Positions 43,554 to 52,070 of a stretch of DNA of 64,000 nt are shown here, piece after piece; the stretch's first letter is position 1, and each line of letters opens with the position of its first letter. The position numbers were made by a program, and so were the translations under genes. Source of the stretch: CAVTHW01 sp963734625 (GTDB lineage Bacteria; Acidobacteriota; Terriglobia; Bryobacterales; Bryobacteraceae); assembly GCA_963734625.1 (NCBI GenBank), contig CAVTHW010000003.1, positions 186,001 to 250,000 on the forward strand. The letters are read 5' to 3'. The notes beneath the pieces are model-generated. The model searched no databases, was not told the origin of the DNA, and saw only the letters and a program-made list of their open reading frames with translations.

Positions 43554-44933
43554 ATGGTCAGACTAGTTTCGCTTTTCACTTTACTTCTCGCATCGACGTT
43601 CGCCGCTTCGGCCCAGTTGCAGCCGCGAAGCGCCCATGTCAACCTGTACTTCCCGCACTTCACTAATGGGACGATATACGTGGCGGGGCAACCCACCAGC
43701 CAGCAGTGGCAGACAACTTTCACCTTCGCCAACGTCGGATTATCGGCCGCCAATGTGAAGCTTTGGCTTTACGACGGCAACGGCAACCCTCTCAGTGTGG
43801 ACTTCGGTTCGGGCGCAGGCGACTATTTCACCTTTGCGGTTCCCGCGAACGGCCTGTACCTCATGCGGAGCGTATTCACGACCACGGCGAACGTGTCCGG
43901 ATGGGCTTATGCCGAGACCGACGTTCCGGTGCAGGCCACTGTTGCTTTCCGGCTGTTCGATAACGGCGTGCCGAAGCAGGAACTTAGCGCGCAGCCGACC
44001 CTGCCGGCGCTGACCTACACTTCCCCCGCCAATGCTTTCCTGGGTGTCGCTCTGGCAAACCCATATACCGACACCGAAACCCTGGTCAACGCCTACCTGT
44101 ACGATCAGAGTGGGGCGCTTGTGGGAGGGCCGGTCCTGTTGACGATTCCCGTCAACGGGCACATCGAATTCAATCCCTGGCAGAAGTTCTCGCTGAGCGA
44201 CTTGAACTTCCAGGGCGTCCTTCGCCTCGAAGGCCTCGACCCAACGTATCCGGACCGCTTTATCGCATGGACGGTGAACAGCTACGCGGGGATACTCTCC
44301 ACGCTGCCCCCCGGCGACTTCGTCTTCCCCATCTCGCACTACGACCGTATCTGGCTCGTCTGGAGCATCCTTCTGGACGAGGCATACAACATGGACGCCT
44401 CCTTCTCCTCGTCCGCGATCGATCTGGGTATCCTCAGCGACCAGGTCGTGAACGCCTTCATCACCGGGACCACGGAAGTCGACGTCACGCTGGGCTTGTC
44501 GGAATTGATTAACGACTCCGACAGCGAGATGGCCTTCGTCCTGGCGCATCAGCTTGGTCACATCTATCAAGCGCGGAACGGCGGCCAGTTGAAATACGTG
44601 CCGACCAACGCAGAAGCTGACGCCGACCAGTGGGCTCTGAACATCCTGCTCGTCGCCCGGTACGACCCCTACGCCGTTCCAGGCGCGCTGGCGAAGCTTT
44701 CGATGGCTACCACGAACTCTCAATTGACCTCCGGGTTCGACGGCATGACCGCCGCGCTCGCGACCACCTCGCTGAACGCACGCCTGGCGAACGCCTACAG
44801 CGCGATCCAGACGGCATGCGGCGGAGTCAATAGCGATATGTGCCTGGGATACAAGGGTGAGGTCCATCCGCACCTCCCGGCGAACGCGCCGCTGGGGATG
44901 CGCAGGAACCGGCCGAGGGCCGCAACCAGGTAA
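43554..44933 (+). CDS. Secreted protein with M48-like metallopeptidase domain carrying HQLGH in place of HExxH
   Basis: 459 residues: signal peptide (1-20), a beta-rich N-terminal region (about 25-255) rich in Asn, Tyr and Gly, then an M48-like segment: MAFVLAHQLGHIYQAR, with H332 and H336 and a downstream third-ligand candidate E354 in NAEADADQWALNILL, and YDPYAVPGAL as in M48 proteins. The catalytic glutamate is glutamine (CAG at 44550-44552). It may be an inactive binding protein, or a one-base error may have changed GAG. Unknown target. Confidence 0.75.
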   Translation: MVRLVSLFTLLLASTFAASAQLQPRSAHVNLYFPHFTNGTIYVAGQPTSQQWQTTFTFANVGLSAANVKLWLYDGNGNPLSVDFGSGAGDYFTFAVPANGLYLMRSVFTTTANVSGWAYAETDVPVQATVAFRLFDNGVPKQELSAQPTLPALTYTSPANAFLGVALANPYTDTETLVNAYLYDQSGALVGGPVLLTIPVNGHIEFNPWQKFSLSDLNFQGVLRLEGLDPTYPDRFIAWTVNSYAGILSTLPPGDFVFPISHYDRIWLVWSILLDEAYNMDASFSSSAIDLGILSDQVVNAFITGTTEVDVTLGLSELINDSDSEMAFVLAHQLGHIYQARNGGQLKYVPTNAEADADQWALNILLVARYDPYAVPGALAKLSMATTNSQLTSGFDGMTAALATTSLNARLANAYSAIQTACGGVNSDMCLGYKGEVHPHLPANAPLGMRRNRPRAATR

Positions 44934-44955
44934 GGCCGAGGGCGGCTGGCGCCGC

Positions 44956-45135
44956 TTAGGCTGCTGCGACGAGAGACAGACGGCTGGCCCCGAGTACTTC
45001 TATGCCGACCAGCTTCTCGCCTTCGGCGAAATCGAGTGCGATCTCGTCCGTCAAGCGCACGACGTGGCACTGGTGCTCGCCGGGCAGCAGCCGAATATAC
45101 AGGGCGTCAACATCTTTGTCGTAAGCGATCTGCAT
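44956..45135 (-). CDS. DUF2283 small protein
   Basis: 59 residues, too short for many gene finders. MQIAYDKDVDALYIRLLPGE, then VVRLTDEIALDFAEGEKLVGIEVLGASRL is the complete DUF2283 pattern. ATG at 45133-45135 with GTGAGGG upstream. DUF2283 genes are often preceded by a DUF4258 gene; a truncated one lies immediately upstream here. Function unknown, sometimes suspected of toxin-antitoxin behaviour. Confidence 0.85.
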   Translation of the reverse strand: MQIAYDKDVDALYIRLLPGEHQCHVVRLTDEIALDFAEGEKLVGIEVLGASRLSLVAAA

Positions 45136-45155
45136 AGGCAGCCCTCACTACTATC

Positions 45156-45224
45156 CTATCCGCTTCCTCCGCCGCGGTCCGCCATTCTCAGCCGCGCGCG
45201 GTTGGAGAAGACGATTGGCTTCAC
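45156..45224 (-). pseudogene. Truncated DUF4258 remnant
   Basis: GTG at 45222-45224 overlaps the stop of the preceding gene (GTGA). The 22 codons read MKPIVFSNRARLRMADRG, like the start of DUF4258 proteins, then GGSG and a stop. The rest of an expected 80-residue protein is missing before the DUF2283 gene, implying an internal deletion. Confidence 0.45.
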
Positions 45225-45862
45225 GGCTGTTGTGCAATCGTTCGGAATAAGTCAACGAGTTCCGGTTCTCCCTTGCCTCCCAGAAGCGCCTGAGCGGTGG
45301 CCTGTTCTACGATTCGCTCGCACTCGTCGCTGAGCGGCAGGTCCAACGATCCGGGTTTGAGAGCGCCCACATGAGCGCGGCTGCGATTGTGCTCGACGAC
45401 ACGGTCGATCAGAGCCCTTTCGCGCTCGCCGAACCATGACCGGGCAAGGGCCGGATCGGCACGCAGAAGTCCCATCACGAGATGTTCGAGGCCGATCTCC
45501 GACGACCCGGCGTAAGCGGCGCCGTAACGAGCGAAAAAGAAGGGCAGCTTGAAGCCGGATGGAAAAGGTGAGCGCGTATCCGCACTACTGGCGTGAATCT
45601 CACGCACCCGGTGGACGATCTCGAAGAGATGGAACAGGGCCCCAACGTGGGTACCGTGACTGAGTCGGACCAGATCCCTCCAACGTTCGACCACGGCGGA
45701 CCGGACGAGGTCCGGCGCGGCTTCAAGCCATGCAGCGAAGGAGCCACACTCGCGGCGCCGGTCTCGGAAGACCTGCGCCATGTCATCAGCATGCTTGTGC
45801 CGGAATTCCGCCGGGAACAGCCGGATCAACAACTGGAGAAACCAGGGTGCGCGATCAGACAT
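45221..45862 (-). CDS. ADOP-N-like segment fused to a Clp N-terminal-like domain
   Basis: 213 residues. Residues 1-75 resemble the cytoplasmic N-terminal segment of ADOP permeases (LLIRLFPAEFRHKHADDMAQVFRDRRRE). Residues about 108-213 match the Clp N-terminal repeat: FFFARYGAAYAGSSEIGLEHLVMGLLRADPALAR, then LPLSDECERIVEQATAQALLGGKGEPELVDLFRTI. There is no ATPase domain. One base after a PadR gene, in the position an ADOP permease normally holds. Probably a substrate- or partner-binding adaptor; role unknown. Confidence 0.72.
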   Translation of the reverse strand: MSDRAPWFLQLLIRLFPAEFRHKHADDMAQVFRDRRRECGSFAAWLEAAPDLVRSAVVERWRDLVRLSHGTHVGALFHLFEIVHRVREIHASSADTRSPFPSGFKLPFFFARYGAAYAGSSEIGLEHLVMGLLRADPALARSWFGERERALIDRVVEHNRSRAHVGALKPGSLDLPLSDECERIVEQATAQALLGGKGEPELVDLFRTIAQQP

Positions 45863-45863
45863 A

Positions 45864-46226
45864 TCAGGCCTCCTGATGGAACAGCTTTAGCCGCGCCGCA
45901 TGGACGATGTTAGCGAGCCGTTCAGCTTCCGCCTCCGCCACGAGTCGGCCGGACCGTGTGAGGCGATAGTAACGCCGTCGTTCTGAACTTAGCGCCGGGT
46001 CGGGCTTGTGAGCGCATTCCTCGATTAAACCCGCCTCCAGCATTCGGTTGAGGGTCCCGTATAGCGTACCGGGCCCCATCCGAACGGCGCCGCGCGACAA
46101 CTCACTGACCTCGCGCATGATCGCGTAGCCGTGCCGCTCGCCTTCCGCCAGGGCCAACAGGATGTGGAACACCGCGGACGTGAGCGTAGGGTTTGGTGTT
46201 GGGTGCGACGTTCGCTTTCGGGACAT
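45864..46226 (-). CDS. PadR-family transcriptional regulator
   Basis: 120 residues. Winged helix: AVFHILLALAEGERHGYAIMREV...MGPGTLYGTLNRMLEAGLI, wing SSERRRYYRLTRSG, then a short dimerisation helix. The ATG overlaps a palindromic operator, giving a very short or absent leader. First gene of a leftward operon with the Clp-N-like gene and the DUF4258/DUF2283 remnant. Confidence 0.93.
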   Translation of the reverse strand: MSRKRTSHPTPNPTLTSAVFHILLALAEGERHGYAIMREVSELSRGAVRMGPGTLYGTLNRMLEAGLIEECAHKPDPALSSERRRYYRLTRSGRLVAEAEAERLANIVHAARLKLFHQEA

Positions 46227-46270
46227 ATATCCGTTACGGATATAATGACACTAACCACGCAACCTGTCAA
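46226..46270 (-). promoter_or_regulatory. PadR promoter and palindromic operator
   Basis: On the minus strand: a -35 TTGACA (46265-46270), a 17-base spacer, and a -10 CATTAT (46242-46247). A perfect nine-base palindrome TATATCCGT-T-ACGGATATA (46226-46244) starts at the ATG and reaches into the -10. Repressor binding here would block polymerase, so autoregulation is inferred. Confidence 0.75.
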
Positions 46271-46283
46271 TCGGTAGCCGATG

Positions 46284-47877
46284 CTACCGCGCGTCCTTCG
46301 CGCAGCGGAAGCCGATGTTGAGCTCGCGGTAGCGGGCCGGCACGGCGCTCCATTCGGTGGTCACGTTCTCGATCAGCGGCGTATCGAATGCCCCGCCGCG
46401 GATGGTGTACCAGGGCTCGTCGGCGGTAGGCGCCGGATTCAGCAGTTTGGCGTAAGTCTCGAGCGCGCGCGGACTGGGCGTGATCAGCTCATCCACGAAT
46501 TCCCAGGCGTTGCCCGCCATTTGCAGCACACCGTATGGGCTGGCCCCCTGCGCGAAGGAGTCCGCCGGCGCCAGGCCGCGACTGGTCAGAGCCGGATTGT
46601 CCCGCACGTTCGCCAGCGCCGGGTCCTTGGTGTTGCCCCAGGGATAAGCCCGCCCATCGGAGCCGCGCGCGGCCTGTTCCCACTCCTGTTTCGTGGGGAG
46701 CCGCTGGCCCGCCCACTTGGCGAACTCCTGAGCATCCACGATCGTAATGTTAACGACCGGATAGTCCGGATGATCCGCCGCGAAACCGGGTGGCAGCGGC
46801 CGCTGCCGTTCATTGCAGAAGCGGGCGTAGGCGGCATTGGTGACTTCGGTCTTGTCGATATAGAAGCGGCCCTCCACCAGCACCATCACACCCGAGGGCG
46901 TTGACAGCGTCGGGCTCAATTCGACTTTGACCGGAGTCTGCTGAACCACGGGACGCGGGCGGAGCGCGAAATACAGGCCCAGCGCCGCCACGATCACCAA
47001 AACGGCGGCGGCGGGAATCATCCATTTTCGGCTCCCAGCTACTGGCGCGGCCGCCTGCTCCGGCGGTTTCAGCGCGGCCTCGATCTCCTGCCGCACTATG
47101 CTGAAGCTCTGCGGGCGCTCGGCGGGGTTCTTGGCCACGCGAGCGGCCGATCAAGCTGACAATCGGTTCCGGCACGCCCGCCGTCCGGAGCGTGGCCAGC
47201 TCCACCGGCTCATGCAGCACCTTGTAGAAAAGCTGCTCGATGGTGTCGCCGGCCAGCGGCCGGGCTCCGGTCAGCAGTTCATACAGCAGAATGCCGAAGG
47301 CATAGACATCCGCCAGGTGCGTCACGTCGCGGCCGGTCACCTGTTCGGGAGCCATGTAGTATGGCGTGCCCATGGTGTAGCCGGGGCGGGTCAGGCTCAG
47401 GTCCGCGCTCTTGGCGATGCCGAAATCCATCATCTTGACCGTGCCCGAGGTGTTGAGCTGGATGTTCTCGGGCTTGATGTCGCGGTGGATGATCTTCTGC
47501 TCGTGGATGTACTCCAGGGCCTTGGCCACCTGGAGCGCGATGCGCAGCTTGCCGGCCAGGTCGCCGGTATGCCCGTTCTTCATGGCGCTGCGCAGATCCT
47601 CGCCGCGCAAAAACTCCGTCACCATGTACGGGCGGCCCTCGTCCTCGCCGAAGTCGTACACGCTCATGACGTTCTCATGAGCCAGGCCTCCGGCCAGTTG
47701 GGCCTCGCGCAGAAAGCGCGCTTTGGTGTCGGGGTCGGCGGCGGTTTCGGGCTTGAGGATCTTCACCGCCACGGTGCGCCCAATGACGGTGTCGCGCGCC
47801 CGGTAGACGCTCGCCATGCCGCCGCCGAGATACTCCTCAAGCTCGTACTTGCCTATTCGCTTGGGATCTTCCATCAC
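46284..47877 (-). CDS. Serine/threonine kinase fused to an FGE-sulfatase-like domain, frameshifted; T6SS-linked
   Basis: About 530 residues. Kinase domain (8-270): LGGGMASVY, K39 in AVKIL, HRDIKPEN with catalytic D133, DFG, and MAPEQ. After the membrane helix (WMIPAAAVLVIVAALGLYFAL) comes a periplasmic FGE-like domain: VEGRFYIDKTEVTNAAYARFC, LPTKQEWEQAARG, MAGNAWEFVDE, and RELNIGFRCAKD. One base near 47139 breaks the frame; corrected, SVAKNPAERPQSF follows. It overlaps tssM by four bases, resembling PpkA-type kinases that control type VI secretion assembly. Confidence 0.9.
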
Positions 47878-50800
47878 TGAGCCACGCGGGCGACGCAGCT
47901 AAGTCCGCCGAGAAATCCTTTCTGGAAAATCGGTGCCGCGCCAGGCATCTCCAAGTCGAAGGACACGGTAAGGGGTGTGCCGTCGGGGAGCGTCAGCGGT
48001 TTGGCTGCGCGCCCTTGCCGGATCACCCAATCCAGGCGGTGAGTGTTGCCGCTGCTCTGCCAGCGGTCGGCGTCGCCGAAGAACTGGAAGACCGCCCACA
48101 GGCCGTCGTAGGTGGCGAAGGCGATTTCCGGCCCGCCGCCGAACTTTCCGGTCAGTTTCACTGCCTGGGAGGCCGAGCCAGTCCAGACGAAGCTCATCGA
48201 TGTCTGTTTGCCGCGGGTGGCGTTCAAAGTCTGGCGGTCCACACTGAGTGCCAGGCTCTCCACCCCCTGCGGGGCTGTGGCTTTCAGGGTGTAAGCCAGA
48301 CGTGGGGCCGCCGCTCCGCCGGGATACAAAGCGTCCGAGAATGCAGCCGCCCGATTGAAGAAATCCACGAAAGCGGGGCTCAGGTTGATTCCGCCGCTCG
48401 GATTGGCCGCATATTGCGTCCCTTGCTTCACCAGGTAGTTGCGGAGTGTCGCGTCGTAGAAGGTCCACAGGGATCCCGTGCCAGGTTGGAAAACGCCGTT
48501 GACCTCCTGCAAGGTCGCCTGCTGCGTGGCCGCCGCCTGGAAGGGGTACTTGGCCACCAGTTGCTTCAACGCCGCGCAGAACGCCGCGCCCTTGGCGTTC
48601 AACTCGCCCGGGCCCATGGAGCGGATGAGGTTCTCCACCTGGAGGATCGGGTCCTCCAGCAGCTTCTGCGTCGTGACCTCGACCTTGCCCTCGGGGTCGA
48701 TCCGGAATCCCTGCGCCACTTGCTTGGTGACGATCTTGGCACTGGTGGATTGAGCGCTCACCTGGCCGATCAGGGGATCGCCAGGCGCGCCCGTGCCGCC
48801 CGCGGCCTGCTCCACCGAAGACTGCAACGAAACCAGTGCGTTCATGTAATTCTGATTCGACGGGCCGATGTAGCGGTCCTTGCTCTCCGGCGTTACAACC
48901 GCCTGCACCGGCTGGAAGGCGCTGCGCACTGGCTCGGCGCTCACCGCCGTGTTCTGCGAAACCACCCAGAAGACCGCCAGCAGCGGCGACTGGTTGCCCG
49001 ACAGCAATGTCAGCTTCTGCGCCGCGTCCTTCAGATTGGCGTAACGCACGACGCTGGTGGCTTGCAGGAACGCACGCCACTGCGCGATGAAGTCCGCGGT
49101 GTAGCGCTGGCGAATCTGCTGCTCGGTCTGAGCGCGGTCGATGCCCGCCCCGCCCTGGCTTCCCAGCACCCATTGCTCGCCGGCGAAGAAGCGGTCGGCG
49201 TTGGGGATATTCTTCTGCATGAAATCCCAGCCGCCCTTGGTGAAGGCGCCGGCGATTTCCTTATTGTTGATCACCGCCTGAGACGAGCCGGGGAACTTCT
49301 GGTTGAAGTTGAAGCCCGGATTCTGCTTGGAGGCCTCCGCCAGCATGAACTGGTAGACCCTCTCGAGGCCGGCGAATTGGGACAGGTAGCGCCGTCCGCG
49401 ATCCACCAGGCCCGCGTCGTTCTGGGAGGAGAAGGGATTGGAAAGGACCAAATCCTCGGCGTAGAAATCGAACTGCTTGCGCACCAGGGCCAAACGGTCC
49501 GCCTCCGGATTGCGTCCCTCGCTCCAGTACTTCATGAGCACCGGCGCGAGGAAGAGCTTGGTGCTCTTGTCGTGGTTCGAGGTGGTGATGAGGTACGCCT
49601 TCAGCGTGTCATAGACCGGGCTGTACTCGTCGGTGGGCATGGGCGCGGCTGGAAGCCGCTGCAACACGTCCATCAGCTTGACCTGCGTCCCGCCGAACAA
49701 GAGCCGGGAAAAGCGGCTGTAATACGCCGAGCGTACCGCCGGATAGAGATCGTCTCCCGCGTACAGCCCCCAGCGAAGACGCAGCGGCGCGCCCTCCCGT
49801 TGGTAGCCGGTGAGTGTCTCGAGCGACTGGCGCAGAGTCTCCAGACGCGTGAGCATCTCCAGGTTGGGCGTCTCGGTGGCCGAGGACTGGGCGGAGCCTA
49901 TGGCGCGAACGGCGTCCAGCGCACGGTTTTCCAGCGACTTGTTGCCCGCGTATGAAACGATCAGCGCGATCGAATACAACAGGGCCAGGCAGGCCGCGGC
50001 GGCCAGCAGGATGCGGCGAAGCCGCGACACACGGACTCCGGCGCCCGAGCCCGTGGCGGCCGCATCCGCCAGCAGCACGTCGCTGAACAGGTGCGACAAA
50101 AAGAGCCACTGCGGCACGCGCCTGGTCGTCAGGGTCTGCTGCGCCGTTGGTTCCATGGACTGGGAGGTCGAACCCACCGTGAATACCTGAGTGGCGCCTC
50201 CGGCGACGGGTCTCGCCGCCTGCGGTCTGGGTGGGAGAGCGGTCGCCTCTTGCGTCACCACGGCGCGCACGCCCGAAAAGTAGAAGCCTCGCAGGAACGG
50301 CCCGGCCTGAAGCTGGCTGGGGCGGCACACGTCCACTAGAAATTGAACGATCGGCGCACGCAGCTTCCGCAACTCCCTTGGAAACTCGTAGACCCCAGGC
50401 AGTGTCGCCGGATCGTGCTCACGCGCCAGAAAGTCCGGCCGGCGGTCGCTCAGCGAGTAAAAGAGATTGTTGAAGACCTCGGTCAGGCGCTGGGTTTCGC
50501 GCTCGCCGTAAACGCCGGAGGATTGGCCCTCGGGCGGCGCCACGGTGGCGCCCAGCACCTGCCCAGCTTCGTCGGCGCCCAGGTTGCGGACGTACTCGTT
50601 GAAGGAAGCGACGCGGTCCGCCTTGGTGAACAGCACGTACACTGGAAGGCGCACGCCGAGCGTCTGGGCCGCTCCTTCAAGCCAGGCCCGCATCTTCCGC
50701 GATGTGGCGGCCACGGCATCGGACGCGCCCGGCGCCAGAAACTCCTCCAGGGAAAAACACAGCACCGCGGCGCGAGGGGCCTGCTCGCCGCGTCCCACCA

Positions 50801-51359
50801 GCGAACTCAACGTGCCGGGCCGCAGTTTCCGCAGAAACTTGCTCAATGAGCCGGCGTCTTCAACTAGTCTTCCTCCAACTTCCGCCAGAACCGTCCGCCG
50901 CGTGAACCACAGGTTAGCCGTCCGCGTGGGAGCAACCAGATTCTCCTGAAAAACGTGTCCCGCCAATAACTCCGGCTCCAACCCGGAGTGGACCACCGCC
51001 GAGGTCTTCGCCGATCCCTCGCGTCCGACAAAAAGGATCACGGGCAGATTGGCGATGCTGGCTTTGCGCCCCAGCGCGGAAGCGGCCAGGCGCGATTCGG
51101 CCTCGCGCACCAGGAGATCTAACTCGCCGTCGCCACCAGTTGCCCCGCCACTTGGCGCGCTCTCGCCCGCCTTGCGCCGCGGCATGACGTTCTTGAGCTG
51201 ATACCAGATGTAAGCTGCGGCGACCACGAACCCGATCAGCGCCAGCCCGCCCCGCAAAATCCACAAATCGCCGCCCTTCAGGCCCAGCACCGAGCCGAGA
51301 AACCAGCACAAAGTCATGTACAGGACGAGCGCCACGCTTACCATCGCATAGATGTTCAT
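47874..51359 (-). CDS. tssM: Type VI secretion membrane-complex protein TssM (IcmF/VasK)
   Basis: 1161 residues. Two N-terminal membrane helices (about 5-25 and 35-55), a cytoplasmic GTPase-like domain with P-loop GREGSAKT (112-119; Ala where most have Gly before the Lys) and VYVLFTKADRV, a third membrane helix (about 440-465), and a large periplasmic IcmF/TssM C-terminal region (about 470-1161). It spans the inner membrane and contacts TssL and TssJ. The gene lies eight bases after tssL and overlaps the kinase gene. Confidence 0.95.
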   Translation of the reverse strand: MNIYAMVSVALVLYMTLCWFLGSVLGLKGGDLWILRGGLALIGFVVAAAYIWYQLKNVMPRRKAGESAPSGGATGGDGELDLLVREAESRLAASALGRKASIANLPVILFVGREGSAKTSAVVHSGLEPELLAGHVFQENLVAPTRTANLWFTRRTVLAEVGGRLVEDAGSLSKFLRKLRPGTLSSLVGRGEQAPRAAVLCFSLEEFLAPGASDAVAATSRKMRAWLEGAAQTLGVRLPVYVLFTKADRVASFNEYVRNLGADEAGQVLGATVAPPEGQSSGVYGERETQRLTEVFNNLFYSLSDRRPDFLAREHDPATLPGVYEFPRELRKLRAPIVQFLVDVCRPSQLQAGPFLRGFYFSGVRAVVTQEATALPPRPQAARPVAGGATQVFTVGSTSQSMEPTAQQTLTTRRVPQWLFLSHLFSDVLLADAAATGSGAGVRVSRLRRILLAAAACLALLYSIALIVSYAGNKSLENRALDAVRAIGSAQSSATETPNLEMLTRLETLRQSLETLTGYQREGAPLRLRWGLYAGDDLYPAVRSAYYSRFSRLLFGGTQVKLMDVLQRLPAAPMPTDEYSPVYDTLKAYLITTSNHDKSTKLFLAPVLMKYWSEGRNPEADRLALVRKQFDFYAEDLVLSNPFSSQNDAGLVDRGRRYLSQFAGLERVYQFMLAEASKQNPGFNFNQKFPGSSQAVINNKEIAGAFTKGGWDFMQKNIPNADRFFAGEQWVLGSQGGAGIDRAQTEQQIRQRYTADFIAQWRAFLQATSVVRYANLKDAAQKLTLLSGNQSPLLAVFWVVSQNTAVSAEPVRSAFQPVQAVVTPESKDRYIGPSNQNYMNALVSLQSSVEQAAGGTGAPGDPLIGQVSAQSTSAKIVTKQVAQGFRIDPEGKVEVTTQKLLEDPILQVENLIRSMGPGELNAKGAAFCAALKQLVAKYPFQAAATQQATLQEVNGVFQPGTGSLWTFYDATLRNYLVKQGTQYAANPSGGINLSPAFVDFFNRAAAFSDALYPGGAAAPRLAYTLKATAPQGVESLALSVDRQTLNATRGKQTSMSFVWTGSASQAVKLTGKFGGGPEIAFATYDGLWAVFQFFGDADRWQSSGNTHRLDWVIRQGRAAKPLTLPDGTPLTVSFDLEMPGAAPIFQKGFLGGLSCVARVAQ

Positions 51360-51368
51360 GAGAGCACC

Positions 51369-52061
51369 TTACCTCCGGGTTTCGGCCATGACTGCTTGAA
51401 TGCTGGAAACGCCCGAACCGAGCGAGAACTTGAAAACCACGAAAAGCACTACCGCCAGAAGAACCATGCTGGCGGCGGCGATTAGCATGCCCCGCAACCA
51501 TGGGTCGTGTCCGGCACGCGCCGGGCCCGCCGCCGGCGGCGCCCAATCCGGGGACAGTTGCCCGCCGTCTTTTCGGATGCGCCGGATCTTCTGCGCCAAG
51601 GTGTCCATCAGGGACTTCAGCTCGGCCTGCCCGCCGGCGCCGTACTTGCCCCGGTAGCCGAGCAGCACGCAAAGCTGGTACACCTCCAGAACGTCGGCCA
51701 GCTGCGCGGATTCGTTCCGCTCCAACAGCCGCTGCAAGCTCTGGAAAAAGATTTCGCCGGCGACGTGGCCGCCGAACAACTCCTCCTGAAGCGGCTTGCG
51801 CGGCCAGTCCGCGAACACGGGGTTATGCAGGTTCAGAACGGATTCGTCCAGGAACGCGACCACGGCAAAGGTCGCCAGGCGCGCGTCTTCGCCCGAGTAG
51901 CCGCGGTTGCGGGCTTCCTGGTCGGCCGCGCTCAGCAATTGGCGGACGTGTGAGCGAAAAGCTTCCGAGTTCGCTACCGGCTGGCGGTTGGATCGGAGGC
52001 GCACGATGGCCGTGATCGCCTCTTGGAACGCCAGCGCAAGATTCTCCGTGCGTGCAGGCAT
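51369..52061 (-). CDS. tssL: Type VI secretion protein TssL (DotU family)
   Basis: 230 residues. Cytoplasmic DotU domain: ATFAVVAFLDESVLN, WPRKPLQEELFGGHVAGEIFFQSLQRLL, LEVYQLCVLLGYRGKYG; then a C-terminal membrane anchor (about 188-212). No peptidoglycan-binding extension. It forms the TssJLM trans-envelope complex and recruits the baseplate via TssK. Nine bases after tssK; no tssJ is visible. Confidence 0.95.
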   Translation of the reverse strand: MPARTENLALAFQEAITAIVRLRSNRQPVANSEAFRSHVRQLLSAADQEARNRGYSGEDARLATFAVVAFLDESVLNLHNPVFADWPRKPLQEELFGGHVAGEIFFQSLQRLLERNESAQLADVLEVYQLCVLLGYRGKYGAGGQAELKSLMDTLAQKIRRIRKDGGQLSPDWAPPAAGPARAGHDPWLRGMLIAAASMVLLAVVLFVVFKFSLGSGVSSIQAVMAETRR

Positions 52062-52070
52062 GGGTCTCCT

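Noticed and set aside
48015..49955. 646-codon rightward frame opposite tssM
   Set aside because: Codon-bias shadow of tssM; Arg/Leu/His-rich with no domain.
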